DNA of 64,000 bases, taken from Luidia sarsii (lineage: Eukaryota; Echinodermata; Asteroidea; Paxillosida; Luidiidae). Every line of letters starts with the position of its first letter. The first letter of the stretch is position 1. Made by a program: the position numbers and the translations under genes. Below are positions 45,801-57,635 of the stretch, in pieces. The notes below the pieces were generated by a model. The model was not told where the DNA came from. It did not search any database and was given only the letters and a program-made list of their open reading frames with translations. Location of the stretch: the NCBI GenBank assembly GCA_949987565.1, contig OX465103.1, positions 12,853,145-12,917,144 of the forward strand, in the 5' to 3' direction.

Positions 45801-48800
45801 AGCATTCCACAACAATCCTTGAAGGACAGGTGTCTTTAGTTCTTGTGGAATCTGATTGTCAGTCACTCAATCTCACCAACTGACTACTCATGCATTCAAT
45901 CTGTTGTTCAACTCTTTCAAAGGTCAATCAATCAATGAATGAGTCAATTAATCAAATAATAAATCAACGAATCAACAAATCAATGAATCAAACCTACGAA
46001 TCAATGAATCAACAAACAAAATCAATAAATAACAAATCAATGAATCAACAATCAATGAATCAACAAATCAATGAATATACAAATCAATGAGACAATGGAT
46101 CAATTAGTGAATCAATCAACTGCCCAACTAACTGACAAATCAAAAGTCGATCATTCAGTCAATCAATAACATATGTAAGGCGCTTTAATGTGGCTGTTTC
46201 TAAGTTCACCATTGTCTGTCTACAAATTACCGAGCAGAACTTAAAACAAATACCCAAATGAAGGATCTAAATGTTCCCAAGGCGTGCCCCGTGGCCTACC
46301 TGAGACGCATGGCGCAGCGCTGCGTGTTGCCGGAGGGAAAGAAAGGCATGGTCCACTCGTAGCGGCTGGCCTGCCCGCCGCGGGTGTTGCCCAGGTGGTT
46401 GACACGGGTCCAGGGGGCTGCCTGACAGTCGGGGGCATCCAGGGCCACCAGGCACTGCTCGGCCGTCTCGCCCTCGGGCCGGCCCCAGACGTACCGTACT
46501 CCGTCAGTGCCTGACCGGGCCACACAGGCCGCCTGGTTGTTGTATTCTGTGGACAGGCAATCCCCAAATCAGTATCTACCCATACAGTCATATTTTTGTT
46601 TCATTCGTCCCTTAGTCTGGTAGACCGTTGAGGCATCACTAGAACTCCGTCAACCACCTTTCTCCAAACCTCTGTTCTCTGCATTCCTAAGGGCTTCACT
46701 CAGACTTAGCCCTGTCCACGCTGTGTTGTTATCTTCTACACAGGCCCTTCACATAATGGAGGATTGGGTTCCGGCTGGGGCTTTAGGTTTCATCGCCCGC
46801 ACAACTGATTATCAAATTGCAAGTTGAAGTGTCGTACCAGTAGGTTTTAAAAGGCAGACTCTTCTTAACCAAAGATTCCAGTGATTCTCTGCACTGAAAA
46901 AGGAAAAACTAGCCTGAACAATTCCGAGGCAAACTGCAACCCGAGTTTTCAGGGTCTGCGTGACGGGAGACGAAGCCTGAGCCAGAGTCTGATCCAGGGA
47001 TTTGTTAAAGGGCCTTAGTGGGAAGGTTTGCCAGTGGGACCATGTAAATCGTATCCTTTGGAGGTGGAGTGTGGCTCTGAGAGCCGGTAACTTAATGTCT
47101 TGGGCAGTGTGGAGTGTGTACTCTGCCCGTTGTCAGGAGACTGCTGGATTCTCCTTGAGAAGAAGAAGAACCGCGGGTAAAATTTCAGGCTGTTCACGGT
47201 GGAGCTAGCACATCAAAGGGGGTCTACGGTGACACCATTTTAGAAATACTACTTTTGTGACTTTGTGGGATTCTGTAAAGCACCGATTCTCTTCTGAAGA
47301 GTTCGTCGGCTCTCTTTCTTTTGTTTGTTTAAAACCATGCCAACTCAGAAAAGAGATATTGCCGCAGGGCGTCGCTGCAAACTGGCCTTGCCAGGCACGG
47401 GGTACTTACGGGGAGCCTTTTCCAGGTAGTTGGTGAAGGCCAGCCACTGGCCCCCGTTCTCCAGGCACTCTGCCTCGTTGTTCCACCTGGACCAGTGCTT
47501 GGCGTTGTTGGTGTTGGCGTAATTCTCCACACACTCGTACTTCTGCTTCACGTTGAAGCTCTCAGACTGGTAAAATCTGACGGGTCCATACAAAAAACAA
47601 CACAGGAGGAAGGGGGGAAAGGTGAACATTACTAGGACGTCTACCCACGGAAATAACAATAAGAGAAGAAGGGCTAAATGCATGGTGCAAACACACACAA
47701 ATGGATGGCCACTCACGCGCAATCGGTCATGTTGCCGACCAGGATGGCCATGTCCTTCCAGGGGGAGGGGTGCCAATAGGGGTAATAGTCCCTCTCCTCC
47801 GGGCACTCGTAGCCGCGTCGGTTGCCGTTGGGGTTCTGGCGTGTGTAGATGGCTGAGCTGTATCCGTTGCCGTTGTTGGTGGTCAGCTTCTGGTCTGCGG
47901 TGAACAGGCCTAGGATAGAGAAACCCCCCCAATTTTTTTTTACAAGAATCAGGATTGAATCTTCAAACAAATAAAGGAACCAACAAAACTGACTTGGAAA
48001 ATGGCAAAGAAAAACTTTGACTGGACTGTGATTTGAACCCTCTGGTTTTGCGTACCAGCGCTGTTCCCATCTGAGCAATCCGGCCCTTAGATGGTGGCCT
48101 TCCTAAAGAGTCAACTAGTCTTTGCTAGGGTGGGGGCTCCAGTCAGAATCATGTTTACCATTAAATGCCATGTATCTGTTCACTTCCCAAATGTATCGAG
48201 AAGGAGATAATTATTTTACAGTTCAAACTTTCTGCGTGGCCTTCATTAATTTTCCTTCATTGTTTTTGTGTCTTTTGAAAAACGGCAAAGAAAACTTTGA
48301 CTGGACCGGGACTTGAACTCGAGACCTCTGGTTTTGCCTACTGAGAGTACTGAGGTCCCGGTCCAGTCAAAGTTTTCTTTACCATTTTTTTTCAAAATTG
48401 TTCAAAAGAGTTCCCACTTCCTAGCCAGTGGTTTTCCTTTGTTGGTTTGACTTGCTCATACACAATAGGGGCCCATGTTGTCGACCTCCTAGTTGGTGGG
48501 CCCTGGTATAAATTGGTCTCACTCTTCTGATTGAGCCCAGGTGAACGACAACAACTTGAGACAGCAGCACCTCCAACTGCTGCTTGCCTCATACGCAAGA
48601 AGAAGATGCGCCATTGCTTCACTTCGCTTCTCACCCATGTTGCGCTCCCGGTTGTAGCACTTGTCGTACCAGTCCCAGATCTCGTGCAGGCCTCGCTGGG
48701 ACTGCACGGCATTGTTCTTGCGGTTGTTGGCCGCGTTCTGGTTCTCGTTCAGGTTGTTGATGCGCTGGTGGTTCTGCGTGCCTGTGTTCTGCCCGTTGCG

Positions 48801-51800
48801 AATGGTGTCATCGTCCCCTGTGGGAAGGTGAACAAAAAAAAAATTGAAATACATAACACTCTCCGGGCAGGGGGCAGAGTTCTCATGATCCCCTCCAAAA
48901 GGGGAGGGGGAGGTCACTGGAGTGAAACCAGACTACAATCAAACACATTGTCACGGTCTGTTGATTGGAATGTTAATTGCTTTTGGAATCCAACCATAAC
49001 AAATTACCCTTTTAGGAGTTTCCGGCTTGATTGAAGGAACTCCAAGCCTATTCCTTTTTTTTTCTCAATGCTTTTGTTTCTTCAAAACAGTATTTTGATC
49101 TTCCAATAATTATGACTGTGGTCTCCAATAGTGCAAGGCTGTTTGCTTCTTTCTGTATCATGTAACTATAGGATTGTTTAGTGCAGTCACCGGACAATAC
49201 ACTTCCACTATCACCACCACCATTACCACCACTACCGACACCCCCATCAATATCACCACCCCATGACCACTCCCAACCCAATGCCCCTTTCTATCCCCAA
49301 TCCCATCCTCATCAGTGCTCATCTCGTTAGTAACATGATCCAAATCACTTAAACAGCCTGATTTCCCCTGCTCAGATGGCCGAGAAGATTAGAGAAGTAG
49401 TATGCCAAAATGTTGCAAATTGCTTACTGACTAAAATGACCCAAATGCAAATATCACAAACTGGGAGGGGGCTGACGTTGCGATCCTAGAAGGACCTTTC
49501 TCAAAGAGGGAGCAGATTTTCACGCTTAACCGGCTATACGCAGTTGGGCTCCAATTGCTACGAATCGGGGCTTTTTTTTCGCCCTTTAGCAAATATGGCT
49601 GTGTAGGCAGAGACTACGCCATTGGCACTCTGATCCCTTGGGCTTTCAGCTGCCCCCTGCCCCCGAACCTCTGCCCCCCCCTTTCCCTCCAATCCCTGGA
49701 CCGGTCAGCATACCTGTGGCCGTGTCGGCGTCTTCCTGGCACATGTACTGCAGCACGACGTTGCAGTTCAGCTTGTGGGGGTCCGTATCCTCGTCCCCAC
49801 CGCAGCCGTGCTGGTTGGTCCACTCAATGGTCATCAGGCTCTGCCCTTGACCAGTCAGCTGGCCGTTGGCCGTCATTGTCTTGTAGGGACCACTGGCAAA
49901 GTATTTCTGGATGACACGAGTGAGGTGGGGTCACCATTTCAGATCTTCCAATCTCATCGATCAGTTGGAAACAGCTCGGTTCGCTGGGGTGGCGGTGTCA
50001 GTTGGTAAAGTTTGCACTGACACCATGTAAGTTCTCTTTTGAGGAGTATATGGCTCAGTATGGAGCTACATGTAGTATCCCTTGTCAGAGCTACACTCCT
50101 CGAAAGATATGACGTATGTGGTGTCAATGCAAACTTTCCGCAGTGTGCTTCCACCATTCAGACCTTCCAATCTCTATCAATTGGAATCAGCTCAGTATGC
50201 TCCAACTTAAGGACGGAGTTGTCCATCAATAATGTTGGTACGTCAGACTGAGAGAGAGCACAATTCCTCTGCATATTCTGTTCTCTTCCCTGTTTCGTTT
50301 AAGTACCCGAAATCAAAATTTCTCAATTTTTCCCACCACAATCAACACCCCAAAATCATGTCCACTGTTTATTGTATTGGGAAACAGGTTTTCTGACAAC
50401 TGACAGAGTATACACAATGTAAAGACCTGGTAACTCTTTTCAGACCTATACTCCTTGAAAGATATGGCGTAAATGGTGTCACTACAAACTCTCCACAACC
50501 TACTTTCACCATTCACCCCTCTAATTCATCAGTTGGTATAACAGCTCTGTATGTTCCCAAATCATGACGGGGCTGCCCATCACATTCCCTTTGCTCTGCA
50601 ATCTGTGATGAGGGACCCGGTTCCCGGCTGGCTTACCATTCTGTACTGCTGTTGCTCACTGTTGGCATTTTGGTCAGTAGAATCACCAACATTATAACCA
50701 CCTCTGTTGTTGTTCTAATGCACAGAACGAAAATGGGAGGCAAACCAAACAAAAATACGGTCAGCCCACTGACTTTTACCGGTAATCACCTGCAATGTGC
50801 CAATTTTGAAAACATCTAAAGGAACATGATTCTGACAGTTTTGTTTTGCGGAAGTGACAGATTTCAGATTGTAGACTGTGGGAATGTTGTGAACCGTGGG
50901 AAACAAATAAGCTGAGATAATTTCCTGACGATAAAGCTTCCTGTAACCCTGATAATGTTGCACCTGATGAGTTCAAGCAAAAAAACAACAACCCTGGATT
51001 CAGTGGATTGCTCTCAATTTGATGAAGCATGAACCCCTTCACCAAGCTACACTTATTCTCTGTGGGTTAAAATCCATTCACAAATACTGTTTGTTGTTTG
51101 ACTGACCAGCAGTGGACACCTATTCCAAGCAATTCTCCATACAAATACAATATGTTATGTGGAATCGGATGATAGCGGAGGCATCACTCTCACAGCATCA
51201 TTTAATGCTGCAACGATTTGCCAAGCACTGTTTGCAGGCTGTACAGCAACTAAATCAACGTCCTTCCATGATGAAAGAAGAGGATATTCCTGAACATAAT
51301 TTCTGGCAAGTCATTCTGTCCCAATCAAGGAAAAACAAACTATGTTGTTGTTTTTTGTCCTTCCAGGTGTGTCAAGGTCTCAAAGGAGGATGATGTCTTT
51401 TACGCAACTGACCAGGAAATAGCAACATGGTGATGAGATTCCGTTTCCTGGAGTGGAGGGTGGAGCTAAGCCACTTCCTCCACCTATTTCCTCATTCCAA
51501 GGGATTGGTGACCCTGTGTCAAGGCTCATTCAAGACCTTGGATTATACCCTCAAAGGGTATATGGTGTTGTCCCCCACAGTCCCATCCTCATGGCATTGT
51601 CTGCCTGCTGACAATGGCAAGGTTTAACTATCTTCTAATTGAGTGCTAGATACGTAAGGTTTACCTGTACAAATACAGCTCGCCCACTCAAAGCTGGGCC
51701 AAGCTTTCTATAGCTGTATCATCCTAAAGATCTGCTCAGCTCAGAAGAATCGTCATCGGATTAACAGGATTAACAACCACATTTTCAAGGGATGTCTAAT

Positions 51801-52775
51801 GATGACTTGCATTTGGCTTTGATTTGCCAAGCATGAGGTATGAGTGCGGCTAGATAGCTGCCAATCAACTTTCTTGAGTAGGCAAGGGATTTTTGTGCTT
51901 GACAAAATGTTGGTGCTCACAAGAATCTCTCTGAGGTTGGCCCCTGTTCTGGATGGAAGGAATTGTTTTCCTTCAATTTTGAAAACATCACAATCTCAGC
52001 TCATGGTGCACTACACTTTCACACTAGCAGCATTTTCATTTACAGCGAGTTTGTGCACAGAGTAAATAGTTAAATACTCTGACATTAAACAAAGTAAAAT
52101 AAAATGACAGTGCTTACCGTCTTAAATGACCAGAATGCATATCAGAAAAAATGCAGGGGACCAGGGATGGATTCCAACAAGCCTTACAAGGTAGCATAAT
52201 TCGACTTACGATGGATAACGTATCGCCGGTTTTCATAGGTCATAGTTTCTGTGTATTTCCCCTTGCCTAGTGCTTGATCGTAAGTTAGATTACGATGAGT
52301 TTGATGAAATCAACCACTGATGCTTCGATCCCAGCAGGATTTTTCTCTTTTAAAAAAGTTCCTGCTAGGATTTCAATGAGGGTTTGCCCTATTTGACGTA
52401 CATGTAATAAGCAACGAGTGCTCAGTGTTTTCCCTAATTGCCTGCTGAATTCAGTGTTAATTACCGCAAGAAGAGCAAACCGTTATTGAATTACATTCTC
52501 CTTGATGCCAGCATCATATTACATCTGCGATGCTAGGATCTCTTGGAGAAAGGTCTTGCTTGGATTGAAATGCCAGGTCCCCACCAATTTCTTTTCTCTC
52601 AAATTTTTCCATTGCTCAGTAACGACCATACCTGCGAATCAAAGAGTCGGTTGCCGTTCCGCCGATTGGCCGACCTCTCGTTCAGCCGGTTGTTGGAGCC
52701 TCTAGGGTTGTGCATGTAGACATCGGCCTCAATGCCGATGCAAACAGCCAAAAGAACTACTGCTGCAAAGCGCAT
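39872..52775 (-). CDS. DD3-3 family secreted protein, copy A, 13 exons
   Basis: Exons in order: 52,632-52,775; 50,637-50,714; 49,714-49,906; 48,635-48,817; 47,717-47,909; 47,410-47,576; 46,300-46,546; 45,676-45,738; 45,307-45,464; 44,041-44,184; 43,778-43,849; 42,920-43,094; 39,872-40,064. All junctions are GT-AG and all phases agree, giving 2,010 coding bases and 669 residues. The signal peptide [17 protein letters not shown] precedes [16 protein letters not shown]. Recognised as DD3-3 by that start, by [35 protein letters not shown] and VHVQWTGSNTHNN, and by the end [11 protein letters not shown]. The family was first described in Dictyostelium and occurs in many animals; its role is unknown to me. 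It is Cys-rich, secreted and full length. The donor of exon 9 could lie six bases earlier (45,313). A 19-base C run precedes exon 10 and a TCCC array precedes exon 13. Confidence 0.93.
40080..40436. repeat. (GGGA)n array in the last intron of DD3-3A
   Basis: About 350 bases of near-pure GGGA on the plus strand, so TCCC on the sense strand of DD3-3A. It ends only ~15 bases from the acceptor of the last exon (40,065) and so makes up a giant pyrimidine tract. It is equivalent to the array in block X. Confidence 0.95.
40737..41603. mobile_element. 'gtccgcactggact' family element in DD3-3A intron
   Basis: Inverted ends cctgttcgcattggactttt and taagtccagtgcggacaagg, with repeated inner words (gggaacttttccc, cagtgcggaca). 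Block X has the uninterrupted site (aaaggaccattcttgagc at 27,117), so this is a recent insertion. An R1 repeat is nested at about 41,405-41,545. A plus-strand frame from 41,117 ([20 protein letters not shown]...) is basic and coding-like for ~60 codons. Confidence 0.7.
42293..42919. other. intron of DD3-3A with a decayed tRNA-like repeat
   Basis: 42,745-42,870 contains an inverted B-box-like aatttgaacccacg and ctctggtcccacgttc, like a worn SINE head. A plus-strand open frame across it is not supported by splice sites. Confidence 0.35.
43490..43712. repeat. repeat R2 in DD3-3A intron
   Basis: Contains aatatgctaagcaggaaaaa, ggttggcaaggtgatctcat and the end taagcggccctatgaaattggcccctg. Standard R2 layout. 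Confidence 0.6.
44276..45250. repeat. minisatellite 'cagtagcctaccactatcagtatcagtac', ~975 bases
   Basis: Degenerate tandem units of roughly 25-40 bases built from cagtacc, gtagcctacc and actatcagt, filling the intron between DD3-3A exons 10 and 9. Higher-order units (e.g. cctaccactatcagtatcag, taccagaaccagtag) repeat several times in a row around 44,690-44,830. Confidence 0.9.
45925..46165. repeat. 'atcaatgaatcaacaa' tandem repeat
   Basis: Imperfect repeats of 4-base-derived words (atca, atga, tcaa) in the intron between DD3-3A exons 8 and 7. The Asn/Ser/Met-rich open frame across it is an artefact. Confidence 0.8.
46560..47405. other. intron between DD3-3A exons 7 and 6, nothing recognised
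   Basis: The region 46,870-47,230 is richer in GC but gives no splice-bounded exon on either strand. Confidence 0.3.
47996..48440. mobile_element. reversed SINE plus near-perfect SINE hairpin
   Basis: 47,996-48,165 is a reversed SINE (tggcaaagaaaaactttgac, gatttgaaccctctgg, catctgagcaatccgg, cttcctaaagagtcaact). 48,281-48,308 and 48,351-48,380 are inverse arms (aaagaaaactttgactggac against gtccagtcaaagttttcttt) separated by ~42 bases, forming a hairpin of two opposed SINE ends. Intron of DD3-3A. Confidence 0.7.
49395..49530. repeat. repeat R1 in DD3-3A intron
   Basis: atgttgcaaattgcttactg, actaaaatgacccaaatgca and ctgacgttgcgatcctagaa, the reversed arrangement of R1. Confidence 0.6.
49985..50515. 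repeat. two R5 repeat copies in DD3-3A intron
   Basis: 49,985-50,165: gttggtaaagtttgcactga ... gcaaactttccgcagtgt around ctcttttgaggagtatatgg and actcctcgaaagatatgacg, an inverted pair. 50,440-50,515: ctccttgaaagatatggcgt, actacaaactctccacaacc, a half copy. Confidence 0.6.
52110..52620. repeat. R1 fragments around an R4 copy
   Basis: 52,110-52,170 and 52,320-52,375 are R1 pieces (gatcccagcaggatttt, cctgctaggatttcaa). 52,195-52,330 is R4 (ttacgatggataacgtatcg, gatgaaatcaacc). 52,540-52,620 is a further R1 piece. The layout suggests R4 inserted into R1. In DD3-3A intron 1. Confidence 0.45.
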
Positions 52776-52937
52776 CGTGAAAGGACTGTTGCCAGTCTAG
52801 GCTGGAGAGAGACAGGTCTACTCTTGCTTCACCACAGTCTGGACAGAAAAGGAAGAAGTCCATCAAAAGTGAAACGATTTGAAAAACTCAAACGAATAAA
52901 GGAAAAACTAAAACAATTCGAAAAAATTGAAAAACCT

Positions 52938-53215
52938 AAATTTGAACCCCAGACCTCTGGTTTTGCGTGCAAGTGCTCTTACCTTACCATCTGAGCTACA
53001 TGTATCCAGTTCTTGGATGGCAGCCTTCCCCAAAAAGTCAACTAGACTTTGCATGGGGTGGGGGCGCCTGTCAGAATCATCAAAACTTTAATTACCGTTG
53101 TAAGAGCACGGCTACGTTAAGTCAGAGGCCTTGGGTAAAGTCCTAGTCCAGTCAAATTTTCTTTGGCTTTTCTTCAAATAGAAGATACAACCAAAATCCT
53201 AGTCAGCTTTCCTTT
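52938..53215. mobile_element. opposed SINE pair upstream of DD3-3A
   Basis: Reversed head at 52,938-53,060 (tttgaaccccagacctctgg, ccatctgagcta) with its 5' extension to ~53,090. Then a forward fragment at 53,098-53,215 (taagagcacggctac, tcctagtccagtcaaatttt). It lies in the probable intron between a noncoding first exon and the coding exon 1. Confidence 0.6.
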
Positions 53216-53339
53216 ACTTTATTTATCAACAAATGTAAAATAGTGGACAGTTCTTCCAACTTCACATGGACATGCATATTTTCAAACAAGTATGGGAAAT
53301 TAAAGTGTTTCAGAATTTTTGTAACAAATTGTGAAAATA

Positions 53340-53700
53340 GCAAAGAAATAGGACTCTTCCTTGGCCCAATTTAATAGCCGGAAAAGCAAGAAAAACCCGC
53401 TAAGGATGAAAATTCTTCCTTGGCTAAATCGAGAGTGCTATTTCATGTGGTGCTTACTGCATTTGACTTGTATTCATGTATCAGGTGCTTATCGGGAAAT
53501 ACAAGTGGACCTTGTAACCTGATTTTATTGAGGAAGTGCTTAAGCAATCTTTGGTGCTTACGCTGCTCTATGAAATTGGTCCCCGGTTTTTTTTTTAAAC
53601 CCATAACCTAAGTATGTACAATCTTTGGTTGAAGTAGCCAACTTATTAGTCTTCCTTTGGGAACAAAGGTCCAGCTAAGATCGAAACGCCAGGCCCCCAA
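53340..53700. repeat. repeat R2 followed by an R1 scrap
   Basis: R2 end ctctatgaaattggtccccgg at 53,563-53,583 with the inner words gcttaagcaatc and tgcttactgcatttgac. The R1 scrap at 53,660-53,700 reads ggtccagctaagatcgaaac. Confidence 0.5.
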
Positions 53701-54791
53701 AATGCATGTGTCACAGGAATTTAAAGAGCACCCATGGAGCAAATGGGTCAACTTGTTCCTGGCCGACTCGCCCCTTACAAATTCGCTAGGACTTTAATAG
53801 GACTTTGTTAGGACTTAGGTCAAGGTAATTTATAGCAATAGTGGAGGCCTCATAGGTAAATTTGAGAGCATGTCATCAGCCAGGGACCAAGTTGGCTTGG
53901 GGGCAAGGAAGGGTGCAAGAGTACAAGGTGGCAAGTTGGTATTGGGGTCAAGGCAGTGGGTAATGGGGTGAGTCAGCCAGAGGGGCGAGTTGACTGGTAA
54001 TCCCCATGTTGGACAAGAAGTGTAAAATGTTAACACCTGCTGCTGTGCGTGTCCAATCAATTAGCAACTGATGGACACTCACAGTCACACTGTATAACTC
54101 TATGGTATAACCTACATCATTCATACTCATAAAAAGTCATAGTCATACTATCATAGTTTCATTTATCACATGCACTAGTAACACTAACAACGGTAACACT
54201 AGTCTAGTAGTACTACTACTAGTATAGTAGTAATATTAGTAGTAGTAACAAACAGTATATCAGTATATCAGTATATCAAGTTGAACCGTATGGCCGAGTG
54301 CTGTGTATACGGGCAAACACTAGTCTGAGTAACTTGGACCGTAACAGTAACATGCCTAACATAACAATCGCCCTTTTATTTTTTGGGGGAGGGGGTCGAT
54401 CCCCACAAAAGGGCAATTGTTTAAAAGGTCCAAATTACTCGGACTAGGCAAACACCGAAACACAACGAATTTCCAACCCAGGAAACGCCCTTTCTTTCTG
54501 TTTGGAAGACAATTTTCATATGAAATTTACTATGGCAAATGTAAAGTTATAAACTTGTAAAAGTTGTATTGAAATTGCATGACATGATTCATGAACCATG
54601 CACTAAAACTACACGTGACAATAGCCAACGCATTCGCTATGATGCGGAGACACCTGTCAATTGCTAAGCAGGTTATACGACCACAATATGTGACTATATC
54701 ATTCATCCAACGGTACGATCGAGCTATACTCTACTAGCACTATAACACAAAACATTAACGACTGACAATATCATTGTACATTTTAACTTAC

Positions 54792-54850
54792 GTTGAACCA
54801 CTACCAGCGATCCAGTCTCCAACAAGAAGTTTCGACAATTTGCGTCTGCC
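54792..54850 (-). other. possible noncoding first exon of DD3-3A
   Basis: On the minus strand, a donor ggttcaac|gtaagtta lies at 54,792, and an acceptor (ctctctccag) lies at 52,802 just 26 bases before the DD3-3A ATG. A 5' UTR exon spliced to the coding exon is plausible. The 5' edge is a guess. Only the two splice signals support it. Confidence 0.25.
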
Positions 54851-55713
54851 GACCCAACTCCCAATGTCGCACGGAAAAATGCGGCGTATCGTACCCTGTA
54901 CGTACAGTACAGCCTCGGTGTCTTCGAGAGAGAGCAGACGACAGTCACTGAAAAAAAGTAGTTCCAGCTAATGCATAATGCATTAGCAAAGTTCAAGCGA
55001 CGTTAATTAAAACGCCCAAATAAGGAGTCGCGTGTTTGGGGACATCTGCGTGCGTCATTGGTGGCTCGTACCATACCCGTACTATCGAGAGGTACAATGC
55101 CCCCCCCCCTCTCCAAGCAATTATTTGGCAAATTTCCGAGCATAATTTCGGGCAAAGAATCATCACGAATGAGTTGGTAACGAATTCAGTTCAGTCACCC
55201 CCCCCCCCGATGATGACACAAATCATTTAGCACCCAGCGGGGTAACTATATATCGTGGGAACCCCCGTTTTCGACGCTACACGTTTTCGACGCTTAGCCT
55301 TCTAACTCACATCGCACTATGAAAACAACTCCGTATAACGATCTCAGACTTCGTATCTTACAGTTGCTTTCCTGCTCTTGTCCGTCACCGAAAATGTAGA
55401 AATTTAAGGCTTTTCCAGTAGGCCAAACTCGTGTGAATCAAAAAGTTGCTCTTTTGAGGTCTATTTTCCTAGGTACAAAATTGGCAGTTGCTTCGAAGCT
55501 TCAATTTATTGTTGGTCCTAAAAAAAATCTGAGTTTACCTTAACAAACCCCAACATCCGTAGAAAAAATATATATCACGCAACTTGAGGCAGTCCGTTCT
55601 GTGTAAAAACTATGGAGCCTCCTATAGAGCGTCTCGCTTATATAATTAAAAAAATTTTTTTTATTATTATTTAAAGACAAAAAGTAACATGGCCAAATAG
55701 GCTTTTATAAAAA

Positions 55714-55878
55714 ATGAAAAAAATAAAAGGGCAGCTACAGAAAGTACCAAGAAGGAGGAAATGTGTCTCTGGAGTGACATTGGGAAAGGTCATAACTGAA
55801 GAAGCAGCGAGAAAGAGGATTGTGGAGTTTTTTTTAAATGTCACAAAAGAAGACATCAACAAGACCAATACGTTTTAA
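55714..55878 (+). CDS. small basic open frame, unknown
   Basis: 54 codons starting MKKIKGQLQKVPRRRKCVSG and ending TFTF-like before TAA. The composition (Lys/Arg rich, then VITEEAARKRIVEFF) looks protein-like although the surrounding DNA is AT-rich. It could be a remnant exon of a mobile element or captured gene. No homology is recognised and there is no promoter or splice evidence. Confidence 0.2.
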   Translation: MKKIKGQLQKVPRRRKCVSGVTLGKVITEEAARKRIVEFFLNVTKEDINKTNTF

Positions 55879-57635
55879 GCATAAATTATGAATGATTCGA
55901 GGAAAGTGTTAGAAGCAGTGTGGAAAAACAAAAACAAAGATGAACACAAAACATACAGGGAAGAATTTTACAGTGCCACACAGCATTTTTAGTTATTTTA
56001 AGAATTTATTTTGCGTTTGGCTGCACTGGGACACCTTACTAAACACCACTGACGAAAATAGGTGACGATGCTTACTGCGCGGTGCGCCGCGGACGTCAAC
56101 AAAACCGGGTTATCTTACGGAAGTGACAGGCTTGATCAACCTTCTCTGTGATTATTCTAATAGTCTGTGGTGTGGACAAAGTGACTGGGGCCTCTTTTAG
56201 TGTGATACTTTCGTCCACATTGTTCAGTTTGAAGAAAAGTCCTTATATCGTCGAAAACCGGTTATTGGAGGATATAGAGAGAGGAAACTGGGCATTTTGT
56301 TATTGCTGATGACCTCCATATGCCGGTTGCGAGACGGCTTCAAATTCCATGGTCATCTTTAAAGCAAAAAACACTGAAGAATAAGGTACCCATTCAAAAA
56401 TGACTAGGCCTATTCGTCCAATTCCGCGAACCGCAACTTCAGCTGAGGTTTGACAACTTGAACTTAAAGTTAATCGCGCGCTCAGGTCACCTGCGCGTTA
56501 ATTGAAGTACTCACTGGCAGATGGTCGAGGGACTTGTGATTTATAACTAGTTATTGCAAGGATGATCACTTGGTGAAATTTGAAACTGCCTATGAGTATG
56601 GCAATTGCATTTATCATCACGTATAGTTTAATTATTTGAACTTCTTTTCTTTGTTTGTTTCTTCTTCTTCTTGTTCTTCTTTCTTTCTTTTTTCTTTCTA
56701 TTTCTTTCTTTTTTTCTTGGGGATGGGATCAGGATCAATAGTCAGTTGGGCTAGGGCGAGGTTGCGTGTACTCTAAATCGATGAACTATACATAAAAAGT
56801 TACCATGACCGGACAAGCGTCGACAGTGACCTAGCTGCATGCAGTCATGCATCCTCTCAACTTGTTTTGTTAACAATCAGGGAAAGTGGACCCAACAAAG
56901 GAAATTAGTGACACTGTGGAGTCTAATTGCGCTGCTTTGACAAACAAAACACAATTAAGGATTAAAAGTGCCCAAAGCCCAAGGACAATTGGCACTTCTA
57001 AATTGAATGGGGGGGGGGGGGGGGGGTCAGTGGACTTTGTACTTAGTCCAACCTCCACCCCCGGCGGCCAACCTTCGCTACAATAGGTCAACGCTTTCGA
57101 ATAGCGTTTACTTCGCTGAATCATCGTTTCCGGAAATAGCTTTTCACATTACGTAAACCGTGGTTGAAAAGTCCTTGGTAAAGTGTATTCATCCGCACAT
57201 TTTTCAAAGGCCGTCTTCAAACTTCAATAAATACCAGGCGGGAAGATGGAATATGAAGGAATGCAAAATGATTAATTTATCGAAATGTATTGCATTTATT
57301 GCAAATTGTTTGAGGTTTACAAGTTATCGGTAAAAAATGAGATTCAACTGTCGAAAGGGAACTATTTGGCAGGTGGTTTTACCTAATGCATATTCATTTC
57401 AATACACCTGGGTCAAAGGTAAAATTATCCTTCACGAAAACAATTTGTGGTACAGTGATAGAACCGTGCATGCAAGGCACAGGCACGGGTGAACTTAAGT
57501 TATACGGTCAGGTGGCACATACGCTGCAGTGTCGCGCTGGTACGCGAACAAAAGCTCGTTATTTCTACTCGGAGGAGGAAAACCTGAACTAAATTTACAG
57601 AATTAAAATCATTTCTGTTTCATCCGCGAAAACAA

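Larger units (their letters stand above)
53701..57635. other. intergenic region between the two DD3-3 genes
   Basis: Head-to-head promoter region for copies A and B. It includes a tri-nucleotide-like patch at 54,175-54,265 (actagta/gtagta words and three gtatatca units), C runs at 55,101 and 55,198, a G run at 57,008-57,027 and a pyrimidine run at 56,650-56,720. No TATA box can be tied to either start codon. Confidence 0.4.
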
